The notes under the pieces are model-generated. The model was not told the origin of the DNA. It worked only from the letters and a program-made list of their open reading frames with translations, and searched no databases. A stretch of DNA of 36,912 nt. Origin: MWDF01 sp964577435 (GTDB taxonomy: Bacteria > Bacillota > DTU025 > MWDF01). The position numbers and the translations under genes were made by a program. This document shows, piece after piece, positions 1-6,678 of this stretch. The stretch covers positions 1 through 36,912 of the forward strand of contig CAZNZD010000010.1 of assembly GCA_964577435.1 (NCBI GenBank). Direction: 5' to 3'. Each line of letters begins with the position of its first letter. Position 1 is the stretch's first letter.

Positions 1-1
1 G

Positions 2-1183
2 GAGACATACGGCGTGATGCTCTACCAGGAGCAGGTCATGAAGGTGGCCAGCGTCTTCGCGGGCTTCAGCCTCGGAGAGGCGGACATCCTCAGAAGGGCG
101 ATGGGAAAGAAGAAGCCCGAGGAGATGGAGGCCATGCACAAGCGCTTCATGGACGGAGCGAAGGCCGAGGGCATGGACGAGAAGCTTGCCGACCAGGTGT
201 ACAGGCTCATCGAGAGGTTCGCCGGGTACGGCTTCAACGCTTCGCACTCCGCGGCATACGGCCTTATCACGTACCATACCGCATACCTTAAGCATTACTA
301 CCTGCCGGAGTTCATGGCCGCGACGCTTACGTCTGTGGTGGACAACAGCGACAGGGTGGCCGCCTACATGGATTACTGCCGCAACAAGGGCGTTAGAATC
401 ATGCCTCCTGACGTGAACTTGTCTGAGAGGTACTTCACAGCTGAAGGCGGCGCCATAGCAATCGGGCTGGCGGCGGTCAAGAACGTCGGCCTTAACGCCG
501 CGGACTTCATAGTGGCAGAGAGGAACGCAAGGGGCAACTACAAGTCGCTTGCGGATTTCTGTGACAGAATAGATACATCGATGGTGAACAGGAAGGCGGT
601 TGAGAGCCTGCTTCAGGCGGGCGCGTTCGACGCATTCGGAAGCAGGAAGGCGCAGCTGTCCGTAGTAGGCAACATACTGGCCACGAGCGTATCCAGGAAC
701 AGGGGCAGGGGCGACGGCCAGAGCTCTTTCTTCGACCTGTTCGCAGATCCGGAGGAGTTCGGGGCAAGGCAGGACAAGCTTCCGGATGTGGGCGAGTTCT
801 CCAAGAAAGAGATGCTTGACATGGAGAAGGAGATGCTCAACATGTACGTCTCCGGGCATCCCCTTGAAGCGATATGGGGGAAGCTGCAGAGCCTCGTGAA
901 GGACAGGATACTGGACTTTCCGGAGAAGAAGGACGAGGAGCCGGTCGAGTTCGCCGGAATGATAATAGGCTTGAGGAAGATGATAACGAAATCGGGCAAG
1001 CAGATGTGCTATATGAGGGTGGAGGACATGGCAGGCTCCGTGGAGATCGTCGTCTTCCCAACGCTTTGGGAGCAGAGCAGCTCGCTTGCCGCAGGCGAGG
1101 TAGTCCTTGTGAACGGAAGGCTCGACTACAAGGAGGAGACCATCAAGGTCATTGCTGACAGGCTAAGAAGGGTCAAGTTCTAG
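2..1183 (+). CDS. dnaE: DNA polymerase III alpha subunit, C-terminal part (partial)
   Basis: This is the last 393 residues of the replicative polymerase catalytic subunit; the 5' end lies outside the window. The open frame runs from base 2, so the first in-frame ATG (14) is internal. The opening residues YGVMLYQEQVM and the following region up to the SHSAAYG segment are characteristic of the C-family polymerase fingers. Next comes the helix-hairpin-helix region (SLADFCDRID... RKAVESLLQAGAFD). A C-terminal OB-fold follows, beginning near EFAGMIIGLRK and ending in a DRLRRVKF tail. The catalytic PHP and palm domains are not visible here. The order of domains fits DnaE rather than PolC. A small DUF2007-like gene follows after 17 bases. 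Identification is confident; only completeness is unknown. Confidence 0.96.
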   Translation, partial: ETYGVMLYQEQVMKVASVFAGFSLGEADILRRAMGKKKPEEMEAMHKRFMDGAKAEGMDEKLADQVYRLIERFAGYGFNASHSAAYGLITYHTAYLKHYYLPEFMAATLTSVVDNSDRVAAYMDYCRNKGVRIMPPDVNLSERYFTAEGGAIAIGLAAVKNVGLNAADFIVAERNARGNYKSLADFCDRIDTSMVNRKAVESLLQAGAFDAFGSRKAQLSVVGNILATSVSRNRGRGDGQSSFFDLFADPEEFGARQDKLPDVGEFSKKEMLDMEKEMLNMYVSGHPLEAIWGKLQSLVKDRILDFPEKKDEEPVEFAGMIIGLRKMITKSGKQMCYMRVEDMAGSVEIVVFPTLWEQSSSLAAGEVVLVNGRLDYKEETIKVIADRLRRVKF

Positions 1184-1200
1184 AAGGCAGGTGAGACGCG

Positions 1201-1398
1201 ATGTGGGTAGTCATACACATAGCTCCTAACAAGATGGAGGCAGAGATACTTAAATCAGTGCTAGAAGCGGAGAACATACTCGTGAACCTGGCTCCCGCCT
1301 CCGTCTTTCATCTGGGAGACCTGGGGCCGTTCGAGGTCATGGTACCTGAAGCCGAGGTGGAGTTGGCAAGGGAAGTGCTGGAGGGATCCGTGGAATAG
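1201..1398 (+). CDS. Small DUF2007-like protein
   Basis: A 65-residue protein that looks like the short DUF2007 family (putative signal-transducing proteins of unknown function). The pattern is an N-terminal beta strand (WVVIHIAP), a helix with NKMEAEILKSVLEAENI, a strand, then VMVPEAEVELAREVLEG. This matches the usual 'access more, edit helix, ferredoxin-like' fold of about 65-75 residues. The ATG at 1201 follows a purine-rich AGGCAGGTGAGACGCG stretch, which supplies a ribosome site. It lies 17 bases after dnaE and is probably cotranscribed. No catalytic residues are evident, and the function is unknown even for the family. Confidence 0.7.
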   Translation: MWVVIHIAPNKMEAEILKSVLEAENILVNLAPASVFHLGDLGPFEVMVPEAEVELAREVLEGSVE

Positions 1399-1403
1399 CC
1401 GAA

Positions 1404-1430
1404 GTGCCCCCTTTTCCTTGACTGGGGCAC
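1404..1430. repeat. Inverted repeat over the tRNA -35 region
   Basis: GTGCCCC at 1404-1410 is perfectly complementary to GGGGCAC at 1424-1430, with a 13-base loop that contains the -35 hexamer of the tRNA promoter. There is no T tract after it, so it is not a standard terminator. It could still help end the dnaE transcript or act on the promoter. Confidence 0.5.
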
Positions 1431-1446
1431 CTTGAGCAGGTATATT
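1418..1446 (+). promoter_or_regulatory. Sigma-70-type promoter of tRNA-Leu
   Basis: TTGACT at 1418-1423 and TATATT at 1441-1446 are separated by exactly 17 bases, each one mismatch from the housekeeping consensus. The expected transcription start is about 1453, only a few bases before the mature tRNA 5' end at 1457. Confidence 0.75.
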
Positions 1447-1456
1447 TTCTATGTGA

Positions 1457-1542
1457 GCCGAAGTGGCGGAACGGCAGACGCAGCTGACTCAAAATCAGCC
1501 GGGTGAAAGCTCGTGCGGGTTCAAGTCCCGCCTTCGGCACCA
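1457..1542 (+). tRNA. tRNA-Leu (anticodon CAA)
   Basis: An 86-base class II tRNA. The acceptor stem GCCGAAG pairs with CTTCGGC (1532-1538), followed by discriminator A and an encoded CCA (1540-1542). The anticodon stem GCTGA/TCAGC encloses the loop CTCAAAA, giving anticodon CAA, which reads the leucine codon UUG. A long variable arm follows, as expected for leucine tRNAs. The T arm is GCGGG-TTCAAGT-CCCGC. It has its own promoter and terminator and is a single-gene unit. Confidence 0.96.
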
Positions 1543-1551
1543 ATGTTTTTG

Positions 1552-1583
1552 AAACCGCCAGCAAACTGGCGGTTTTTATTTTT
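1552..1583 (+). terminator. Rho-independent terminator of tRNA-Leu
   Basis: AAACCGCCAG and CTGGCGGTTT form a 10-bp stem around a CAAA loop (1562-1565). A T-rich run TTTTTATTTTT follows directly. It lies 9 bases after the tRNA CCA end. Confidence 0.9.
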
Positions 1584-1719
1584 CTGCCTAGAAGACGCCA
1601 TATCGTCTCATTAAGGACTTGCTGCTTCGATGAAGCCAGAGCCATCATGATAGGAATGCTTGGAAATATCTGATAGACTTCAAGTTGATGAAGACCTGAT
1701 GTGTTAAAGAGGTAGTGCA

Positions 1720-2169
1720 TTGAGAAGACCATCCATCTGCATTGTCCTCATAGTTATCATAATGACTGCTCTGGGCGCTTCCTGTGGCGACGCTTCAAGC
1801 AGCAGCCATTCATTTGACTTTGCCATACTAGGAAGCGAGAAGATAGCTTTACGATCAGAAGATCGAGGATTAAGGCTTTCAGAGTTCACTCCATACCAGT
1901 TTATAACGGATGCCGGAAACGTCAGGTATTACGAGGAATCAATCATCAATGCTATCAAGAGGGTTGATGGAGAGCAGACAAAGGAACCCAACCCCAGGCG
2001 CAGACCGGTTCGCATCACTTGCTTCGTCCCCGGCAGGACAAGCTTTGCATGCCGCAGGGCACAGGAGCAAGGGCCTCCTGTCCTAGATACTCCTTGCCTG
2101 ACAAGGATTGATCAGCTGCCTCTCGAAAATAGGCCACCACCTTCACCACACATCCCGGGCACCTGCTAA
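1720..2169 (+). CDS. Doubtful lipoprotein-like ORF, possibly a decayed gene
   Basis: A 149-codon frame starting at TTG with a weak AAAGAGGT site 6 bases upstream. The first 30 residues look like a lipoprotein signal: arginines, a hydrophobic run (CIVLIVIIMTALG), then a cysteine at about 22, followed by a serine-rich linker. The lipobox is imperfect (GAS-C). Residues 30-85 look like ordinary protein. From about 90 the translation becomes rich in Pro, Arg and Cys, which is unlike a folded domain and may reflect a frameshift or read-through into noncoding DNA. I do not recognise a family. It precedes the orphan TRAP permease, but its sequence does not resemble a TAXI or DctP solute receptor. Confidence 0.35.
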   Translation: MRRPSICIVLIVIIMTALGASCGDASSSSHSFDFAILGSEKIALRSEDRGLRLSEFTPYQFITDAGNVRYYEESIINAIKRVDGEQTKEPNPRRRPVRITCFVPGRTSFACRRAQEQGPPVLDTPCLTRIDQLPLENRPPPSPHIPGTC

Positions 2170-2195
2170 ACAAATCATCATATTCCGATACTGCT

Positions 2196-2219
2196 CATGC
2201 GCATGTGGATTCTACATGC
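2196..2219. repeat. Nested palindromes upstream of the TRAP gene
   Basis: CATGCGCATG at 2196-2205 is a perfect 10-base palindrome. It overlaps a second inverted repeat, GCATGT (2201-2206) with ACATGC (2214-2219) around a 7-base loop. This could be an operator or part of an RNA leader; there is no T tract. Confidence 0.35.
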
Positions 2220-2276
2220 AAGGCTGGGCTTCATCGGAACAGTGCCTGCATTCAGCCAGTGCTTTCGGCTGCCTAC

Positions 2277-2294
2277 AACGAGATTAGTCTCGTT
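2277..2294 (+). promoter_or_regulatory. Leader hairpin just before the TRAP permease
   Basis: AACGAGA and TCTCGTT form a perfect 7-bp stem around TTAG. It ends 18 bases before the GGAGGGGT ribosome site of the TRAP gene. No T tract follows, so a role in leader structure is more likely than termination. Confidence 0.4.
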
Positions 2295-2325
2295 GGGGCT
2301 TAATGTTGGATCGGAGGGGTAAGTT

Positions 2326-4785
2326 GTGTCCAGTGAGAATGAATCTAAGCTTGAGGCTAAAATGAAGCTCGATAGCGACATATCAGTTGAGGATATCGTC
2401 GCGAAGTATGATAAGGAATCAGCAACCAGAAGAACAGGCAAGACGCTGACCAAGGTCATCGCGGCGCTCCTGTTCGTTTGGGGCTCCTGGCAGCTATATA
2501 CAGCATTTGCCGGTGAATGGCCATCACAGCTGCAGCGCGTCACCCACTTAGGGTTCGTTTTATCAGCAGTGTTCCTATTATATCCAGCCACCGCCAAAGG
2601 TAGAGACAAGTTCGCGTGGTACGACATCCTGCTTTCCATAGCAAGCGCTTTGATAGCGGTCTACTATATGACGCAGTATGACGGGCTTGCTATGAGGGCA
2701 GGCATGAACACTGCGATGGACGTGTTCGTCGCAACAATAGCAGTGGTGCTGGTCCTTGAGGCAGCAAGGAGGGTTGTCGGGCTGCCGATACTGATCGTTG
2801 TCGTGGTCTTCTTGCTATATGCTTACTTTGGTCAAGCCATGCCGGCATTTCTGAGGCATAAGGGAGTCCGCTTCGAGCGTCTTATGTCTTACATGCTGTA
2901 TACGGGTGAAGGGATACTCGGAGTGCCGCTTGGAGTATCATCGACCTTCATCTTCCTTTTCATCATGTTCGGGTCCTTCCTTGAGAAGACGGGTATCGGC
3001 AGGTTCTTCATTGACCTCGGCAACGCTGTGGCTGGAGGAGCATCGGGCGGGCCCGCAAAAGTGGCTGTGATATCCTCAGCGCTGGAGGGTACAATCTCGG
3101 GAAGCTCGGTTGCAAACACGGCCGGATCCGGCAGCTTCACGATACCTATGATGAAGAGCCTGGGTTACAGACCGGAGTTCGCTGGAGCAGTTGAGGCAAG
3201 CGCTTCCACCGGGGGGCAGATCATGCCTCCTGTGATGGGCGCAGCCGCATTCCTTATGTGCGAGTTCCTGGGCGTGCCCTATGCTACAATCGCCAAGGCG
3301 GCGGTAATACCGGCCTTGCTGTATTTCACAGGCGTCTTCCTGGGCGTCCACTTCGAGGCAAAGAAGCATGGGCTTAAAGGCTTACCTAAAGATGAGCTTC
3401 CCAACTTGGGGAGGATTCTCCTGAAACAGGGTCACCTGCTGGTGCCGATAATCGGTATAATCTCGTTCCTCTCCATGGGCATATCTGCCATGAAAGCCGC
3501 ATTGCTAGGCCTCATACTTTCGGTATTGGCCGGTTCCTCCGCTAGGGATTATGGCATGGATTGGAGTGATGCCCTTACCTTCGAAAGCCGTTCATTCCGC
3601 CTTCTAACCGGAGTTCTCATCGCAGCAGCATCGGGCATATACATAGCTGGCAACCTGATCAGAATGCCTTTGCTTCAGCTCATAGTTATGATGGTCGTGC
3701 CAATGGCGGCATACTTTCTGTTATGGAAACTTGCTGTGAAGTCGGAGTCAACGAGAGGCCTTGCGCTTGCCATCAGGAAGTATGCTCTGCTTGTTTTACC
3801 TCTCATAGAATTCCTTATAATGGTCGTAAAGCTGGGTGACATGACAAAAGCAGCAATTGCTGGGGTCATCGTGTTCTTCATCGTCAAAGCGTTCGAGGGT
3901 GAACCGAAGATCCATTTTACTAAGCTTCTTGAGGCTGTAAGGGATGGTTCGAAAGCTGCGCTTGGGGTAGGTGTAGCATGCGCGACAGCCGGAATGATAG
4001 TCGGAGTTGTCACCATGACCGGCCTTGGACTGAAGCTTGCGACTAACCTGGTCGAGTTGGCGAACGGGGAGCTCCTGCTCACAATGTTCTTCACGATGAT
4101 AACGTCTGTGATATTGGGGATGGGTGTTCCCACGACGGCAAATTACGTAATCACTTCAACGATTGCTGCTCCAGCCCTAATAACCCTCATTGGCCAGGGG
4201 CAGGCATTAGCGGCGCACCTTTTCGTATTCTATTTCGGCATCATTGCCGACGTTACGCCGCCGGTTGCCTTGGCGGCGTTCACAGGAGCTGGCATTGCTA
4301 GGGCGAATCCCATGAAGACAGGCGTGGAGGCAACGAAGCTTTCGATAGCGGCCTGGCTGGTGCCTTACTGCTTCGTTTACAATACGAACCTTCTTATGGT
4401 GAATGCCGGCTTCTTCTCTTTCACCACGCTTTTCAATCTGATAACCGCAGTTCTGGGCATGTTCTTCATTGCAGTCGCAGTTCAGGGATGGTACCGCACA
4501 ATCTCACCCCTATGGGAGAGGATAATCGCCTGCACTGCCGGGGTCATGCTTATCGGAGGAGCTCCCTTCTTCCACGGTGTCCTGGAGATCTTCCGAGGCA
4601 TAGGCCCAGTTGGTTCCTTTGTATCCGAGTATAAGGAATTCTTCTATAGCACAAAAGGAGACCTTCTCATTAACGGAATTGGGCTTGCGATCGTAGTCAT
4701 CATCTACCTGCTTCAGACGAAAAGGCATAAGAAGTACGGAGAAAAATCGATTAGTGAGATCAGGCTTCTGATGAACAGGCTTTAG
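2326..4785 (+). CDS. Fused TRAP transporter permease (4TM-12TM type)
   Basis: An 819-residue polytopic membrane protein of the TRAP fused-permease family, in which the small (DctQ-like) and large (DctM-like) subunits are one chain. Such permeases import organic acids or similar solutes using an ion gradient and normally need a TAXI-type binding protein. Family landmarks are seen: GGPAKVAVISSALEGTISGSSVANTAGSGSFTIP split across 242-274, GGQIMPPVMGAAAF (296-309), ILGMGVPTTANY (596-607) and FYFGIIADVTPPVALAAF (635-652). The GTG start follows GGAGGGGT at 2313-2320. The chain is long for the family: residues about 400-540 hold extra hydrophobic segments, and there is a C-terminal extension of roughly 100 residues. 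No receptor gene lies nearby, so the substrate cannot be inferred. Confidence 0.9.
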   Translation: MSSENESKLEAKMKLDSDISVEDIVAKYDKESATRRTGKTLTKVIAALLFVWGSWQLYTAFAGEWPSQLQRVTHLGFVLSAVFLLYPATAKGRDKFAWYDILLSIASALIAVYYMTQYDGLAMRAGMNTAMDVFVATIAVVLVLEAARRVVGLPILIVVVVFLLYAYFGQAMPAFLRHKGVRFERLMSYMLYTGEGILGVPLGVSSTFIFLFIMFGSFLEKTGIGRFFIDLGNAVAGGASGGPAKVAVISSALEGTISGSSVANTAGSGSFTIPMMKSLGYRPEFAGAVEASASTGGQIMPPVMGAAAFLMCEFLGVPYATIAKAAVIPALLYFTGVFLGVHFEAKKHGLKGLPKDELPNLGRILLKQGHLLVPIIGIISFLSMGISAMKAALLGLILSVLAGSSARDYGMDWSDALTFESRSFRLLTGVLIAAASGIYIAGNLIRMPLLQLIVMMVVPMAAYFLLWKLAVKSESTRGLALAIRKYALLVLPLIEFLIMVVKLGDMTKAAIAGVIVFFIVKAFEGEPKIHFTKLLEAVRDGSKAALGVGVACATAGMIVGVVTMTGLGLKLATNLVELANGELLLTMFFTMITSVILGMGVPTTANYVITSTIAAPALITLIGQGQALAAHLFVFYFGIIADVTPPVALAAFTGAGIARANPMKTGVEATKLSIAAWLVPYCFVYNTNLLMVNAGFFSFTTLFNLITAVLGMFFIAVAVQGWYRTISPLWERIIACTAGVMLIGGAPFFHGVLEIFRGIGPVGSFVSEYKEFFYSTKGDLLINGIGLAIVVIIYLLQTKRHKKYGEKSISEIRLLMNRL

Positions 4786-4802
4786 CAAGGGTGAACTGAG
4801 AT

Positions 4803-4844
4803 TGCTCCCGCTTCGGCAAAGTGAGCTTTGCCGAAGCGGGAGCA
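4803..4844. terminator. Perfect 19-bp hairpin after the TRAP gene
   Basis: Bases 4803-4821 are perfectly complementary to 4826-4844, with a TGAG loop. The stem is GC-rich (core CTCCCGCTTCGGC). It lies 17 bases after the TRAP stop codon and probably terminates or stabilises that transcript. It lacks a T tract on either strand, which is unusual for an intrinsic terminator. Confidence 0.6.
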
Positions 4845-4996
4845 GAAAACTGGAAGGGCTGCATCAAGACGGGAGCATGGCTTCTCACCGCGCAGTGATT
4901 CTTCCAATGCAGCTTATCGCAACATGATGCTTCTCCCGTATGATACCGTTATTTTAGCAATTCTCTCATTAAACCATTGACCGCCAGCCGAGGAGT
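4845..4996. other. Noncoding region with interleaved complementary segments
   Basis: No gene was found here. Several complementary pairs occur: TGGAAG (4851) with CTTCCA (4901), GCTGCAT (4858) with ATGCAGC (4907), CGGGAG (4870) with CTCCCG (4933), and a small central hairpin TCAC/GTGA (4885-4898). The first three pairs come in interleaved order rather than nested order, so they cannot all form as one simple hairpin. Confidence 0.35.
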
Positions 4997-5025
4997 TTGA
5001 ACAAGGGCATCCTGTCAGGTAGAAT
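4997..5025 (+). promoter_or_regulatory. Promoter of the DUF1295-DUF454 unit
   Basis: TTGAAC at 4997-5002 and TAGAAT at 5020-5025 with a 17-base spacer. The expected start is near 5032, leaving a leader of about 70 bases before the ATG at 5105. Confidence 0.55.
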
Positions 5026-5104
5026 ACAGATATGACAGCGGCTCGGTGTTCCAACGGGCCGTGTGGGGATTAAGATACACTCCACAAGGACGGAGGCGGC
5101 AGCC

Positions 5105-6028
5105 ATGAGAGTTGCAGAAGAGAGCATGACGGAAGCCCCCGAAAAGCAGTTATCTGCCGCTTGGCAGGTCGGACGCACATCAGGGTTAGCGATTATCGCA
5201 GCCAGCTACGTTTTTGCCACACTCGTTGGGATTATCGCCTATAGGGGAGTAGATGCAGGCCTTTTCTTGAGGCTGTTCGTAGCAGATGCAGCTGCCACCG
5301 TCTTCATCTGGGTTATTAGCCTATTCTGCAGGAATGCTTCAGTATACGATCCTTATTGGAGCGTGCAGCCGTTGGTGATCCTCGGGCTGCTGATGCTAAG
5401 CAGCAAAGCAAGCTTCTCGGTCATTGTTTTCTTCGCGCTTATTGCCACATGGGGTATCAGGCTTACATCGAACTGGGTGCGCACATTCAAGGGGCTTGGA
5501 AGCCAGGACTGGCGCTACGACATGATAAAGGGGAAGAGCGGTCCTTTCTATCCGCTTGCCAGCCTGATAGGCATACAGATGATGCCGACTGCGATCGTCT
5601 TCGGCTGCATCCTCCCCGGTGTGATCGTGATTACTGAAGGCGCCTCGTTCAGCCTGACAGCAGCCGCAGGTCTTCTGATAATAGCAACCGGCATTGTCCT
5701 GGAGGCAGTTGCCGACTTGCAGATGCACGCATTCAGAAGAGAAGCAGCGGATAGGAAGAGGATTATTAGGACTGGGTTATGGAAGCACTCCCGGCATCCG
5801 AACTACCTCGGGGAGATACTGGTCTGGTGGGGCACCTACTTCTTCATGCTGGCATCTCATCCTGACAGGTGGTTCCTTGTTGCCGGTACATTGGCGAATA
5901 CGGCTTTGTTCCTGTTCATAAGCGTCCCGATGGCCGAAAGGCAGCTTGCAAAGTACAAGGATGGTTTCCCTGAATACAAGGAGACGACCAGGATGTTCCT
6001 GCCATGGCCGAAGCGCGGGGGAGCATGA
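5105..6028 (+). CDS. DUF1295 membrane protein (steroid 5-alpha-reductase-like)
   Basis: A 307-residue protein with about seven hydrophobic segments. The C-terminal part carries the DUF1295 hallmark: GLWKHSRHPNYLGE at about 224-237 followed by a tryptophan-rich helix (VWWG), then EYKETTRMFLPWP at the end. This resembles the C-terminal domain of steroid 5-alpha-reductases and isoprenylcysteine-type methyltransferases, where the conserved RHPNY(L/F)GE region helps bind NADPH or the methyl donor. The motif YDPYWS near residue 82 is also usual for the family. Substrate is unknown, with a lipid plausible. The ATG at 5105 is chosen because GGAGG (5092-5096) precedes it by 8 bases; an in-frame GTG at 5063 lacks such a site. 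The stop overlaps the next start. Confidence 0.85.
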   Translation: MRVAEESMTEAPEKQLSAAWQVGRTSGLAIIAASYVFATLVGIIAYRGVDAGLFLRLFVADAAATVFIWVISLFCRNASVYDPYWSVQPLVILGLLMLSSKASFSVIVFFALIATWGIRLTSNWVRTFKGLGSQDWRYDMIKGKSGPFYPLASLIGIQMMPTAIVFGCILPGVIVITEGASFSLTAAAGLLIIATGIVLEAVADLQMHAFRREAADRKRIIRTGLWKHSRHPNYLGEILVWWGTYFFMLASHPDRWFLVAGTLANTALFLFISVPMAERQLAKYKDGFPEYKETTRMFLPWPKRGGA

Positions 6029-6516
6029 GCCGGAATCAGAATGGCGGGGAAGCCGCAGGTGCAGGGCAGAGCTGCTCGACGAATAGAACGCGGCCACTTG
6101 AGAAGACGGTAAGGCTTCTTCTTATCCTTTCAGGGTCCTTCTCGCTTGGATTGGGTATCCTGGGGATATTCCTTCCTGTGCTACCTACTACCCCGTTGCT
6201 GCTTCTGGCTTCGCTCTGCTATATGAGAAGCTCGCCTAAGATCCATTCCTGGCTGATCAACCATAAGGTCCTGGGTGAGTACATCTACTATTACACCAAG
6301 CATAGGGCGATAAGGAAGCGCACAAGGGTTGTCGCCCTTATTAGCTTGTGGGCGAGCTTGCTCATCTCATCTCTTATCACGGATAAGCTGCCCGTAAGGC
6401 TGATGATCCTTGTCTTCGGGATGGCTGTTAGCGTGCACCTTCTGAAGTTAAGGGTTGTCGACAACGAAGAGCACCTTTTAGAAGCGAGAGAAAAGGACTG
6501 CTTCCCTAATCAGTAG
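6025..6516 (+). CDS. DUF454 (YbaN-like) inner-membrane protein
   Basis: A 163-residue protein of the DUF454 family. The core (LGLGILGIFLPVLPTTPLLLL, given here in halves: GLGILGIFLPVL and PTTPLLLLAS) is the family signature, followed by CYMRSSPKIHSWLINHKVLG and two more hydrophobic helices (VVALISLWASLLISSLI; LMILVFGMAVSVHLLKL). The family's role is unknown. The ATG at 6025 overlaps the upstream stop in an ATGA arrangement, so translation is probably coupled; an in-frame ATG at 6004 would add 7 residues and cannot be excluded. The polar first 30 residues are not conserved in the family. It is probably an operon with the DUF1295 gene. Confidence 0.8.
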   Translation: MSRNQNGGEAAGAGQSCSTNRTRPLEKTVRLLLILSGSFSLGLGILGIFLPVLPTTPLLLLASLCYMRSSPKIHSWLINHKVLGEYIYYYTKHRAIRKRTRVVALISLWASLLISSLITDKLPVRLMILVFGMAVSVHLLKLRVVDNEEHLLEAREKDCFPNQ

Positions 6517-6529
6517 TTGACGGCGTCAA
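6517..6529. repeat. Short palindrome TTGACGGCGTCAA
   Basis: TTGAC and GTCAA flank GGC immediately after the DUF454 stop codon. It could be a regulator site or a weak hairpin. No T tract follows. Confidence 0.25.
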
Positions 6530-6591
6530 TCCAAACCCGCGCTTCAAACCCGGCACTTTTGAAGGAATCCTTTGAGCCACGAAGAATTAAA

Positions 6592-6597
6592 TATAAT
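6592..6597 (+). promoter_or_regulatory. Candidate -10 element of the c-di-GMP gene
   Basis: A consensus TATAAT at 6592-6597 sits in an AT-rich patch 82 bases before the start codon at 6679. I see no good -35 hexamer at the usual distance, so the promoter may depend on an activator or an alternative sigma factor. Confidence 0.35.
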
Positions 6598-6678
6598 GCA
6601 ATCGTTTAATCCGTTACAAAGATAGCCGGACATCTGATTCGGCCCAGCTAAGTGCTTCCTCTCACAGGAGGTATTGCT

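Noticed and set aside
1337..1732. A minus-strand frame of 131 codons crossing the tRNA
   Set aside because: It runs through tRNA-Leu and its terminator, which cannot be coding.
1990..2160. Possible minus-strand SEC-C-like cysteine motif
   Set aside because: One short frame read PCG...C, but spacing does not match the SEC-C motif and stops interrupt it.
2326..2326. The lipoprotein-like ORF as the TRAP receptor
   Set aside because: Its readable part is far too short and lacks TAXI or DctP features, so it was not called the cognate receptor.
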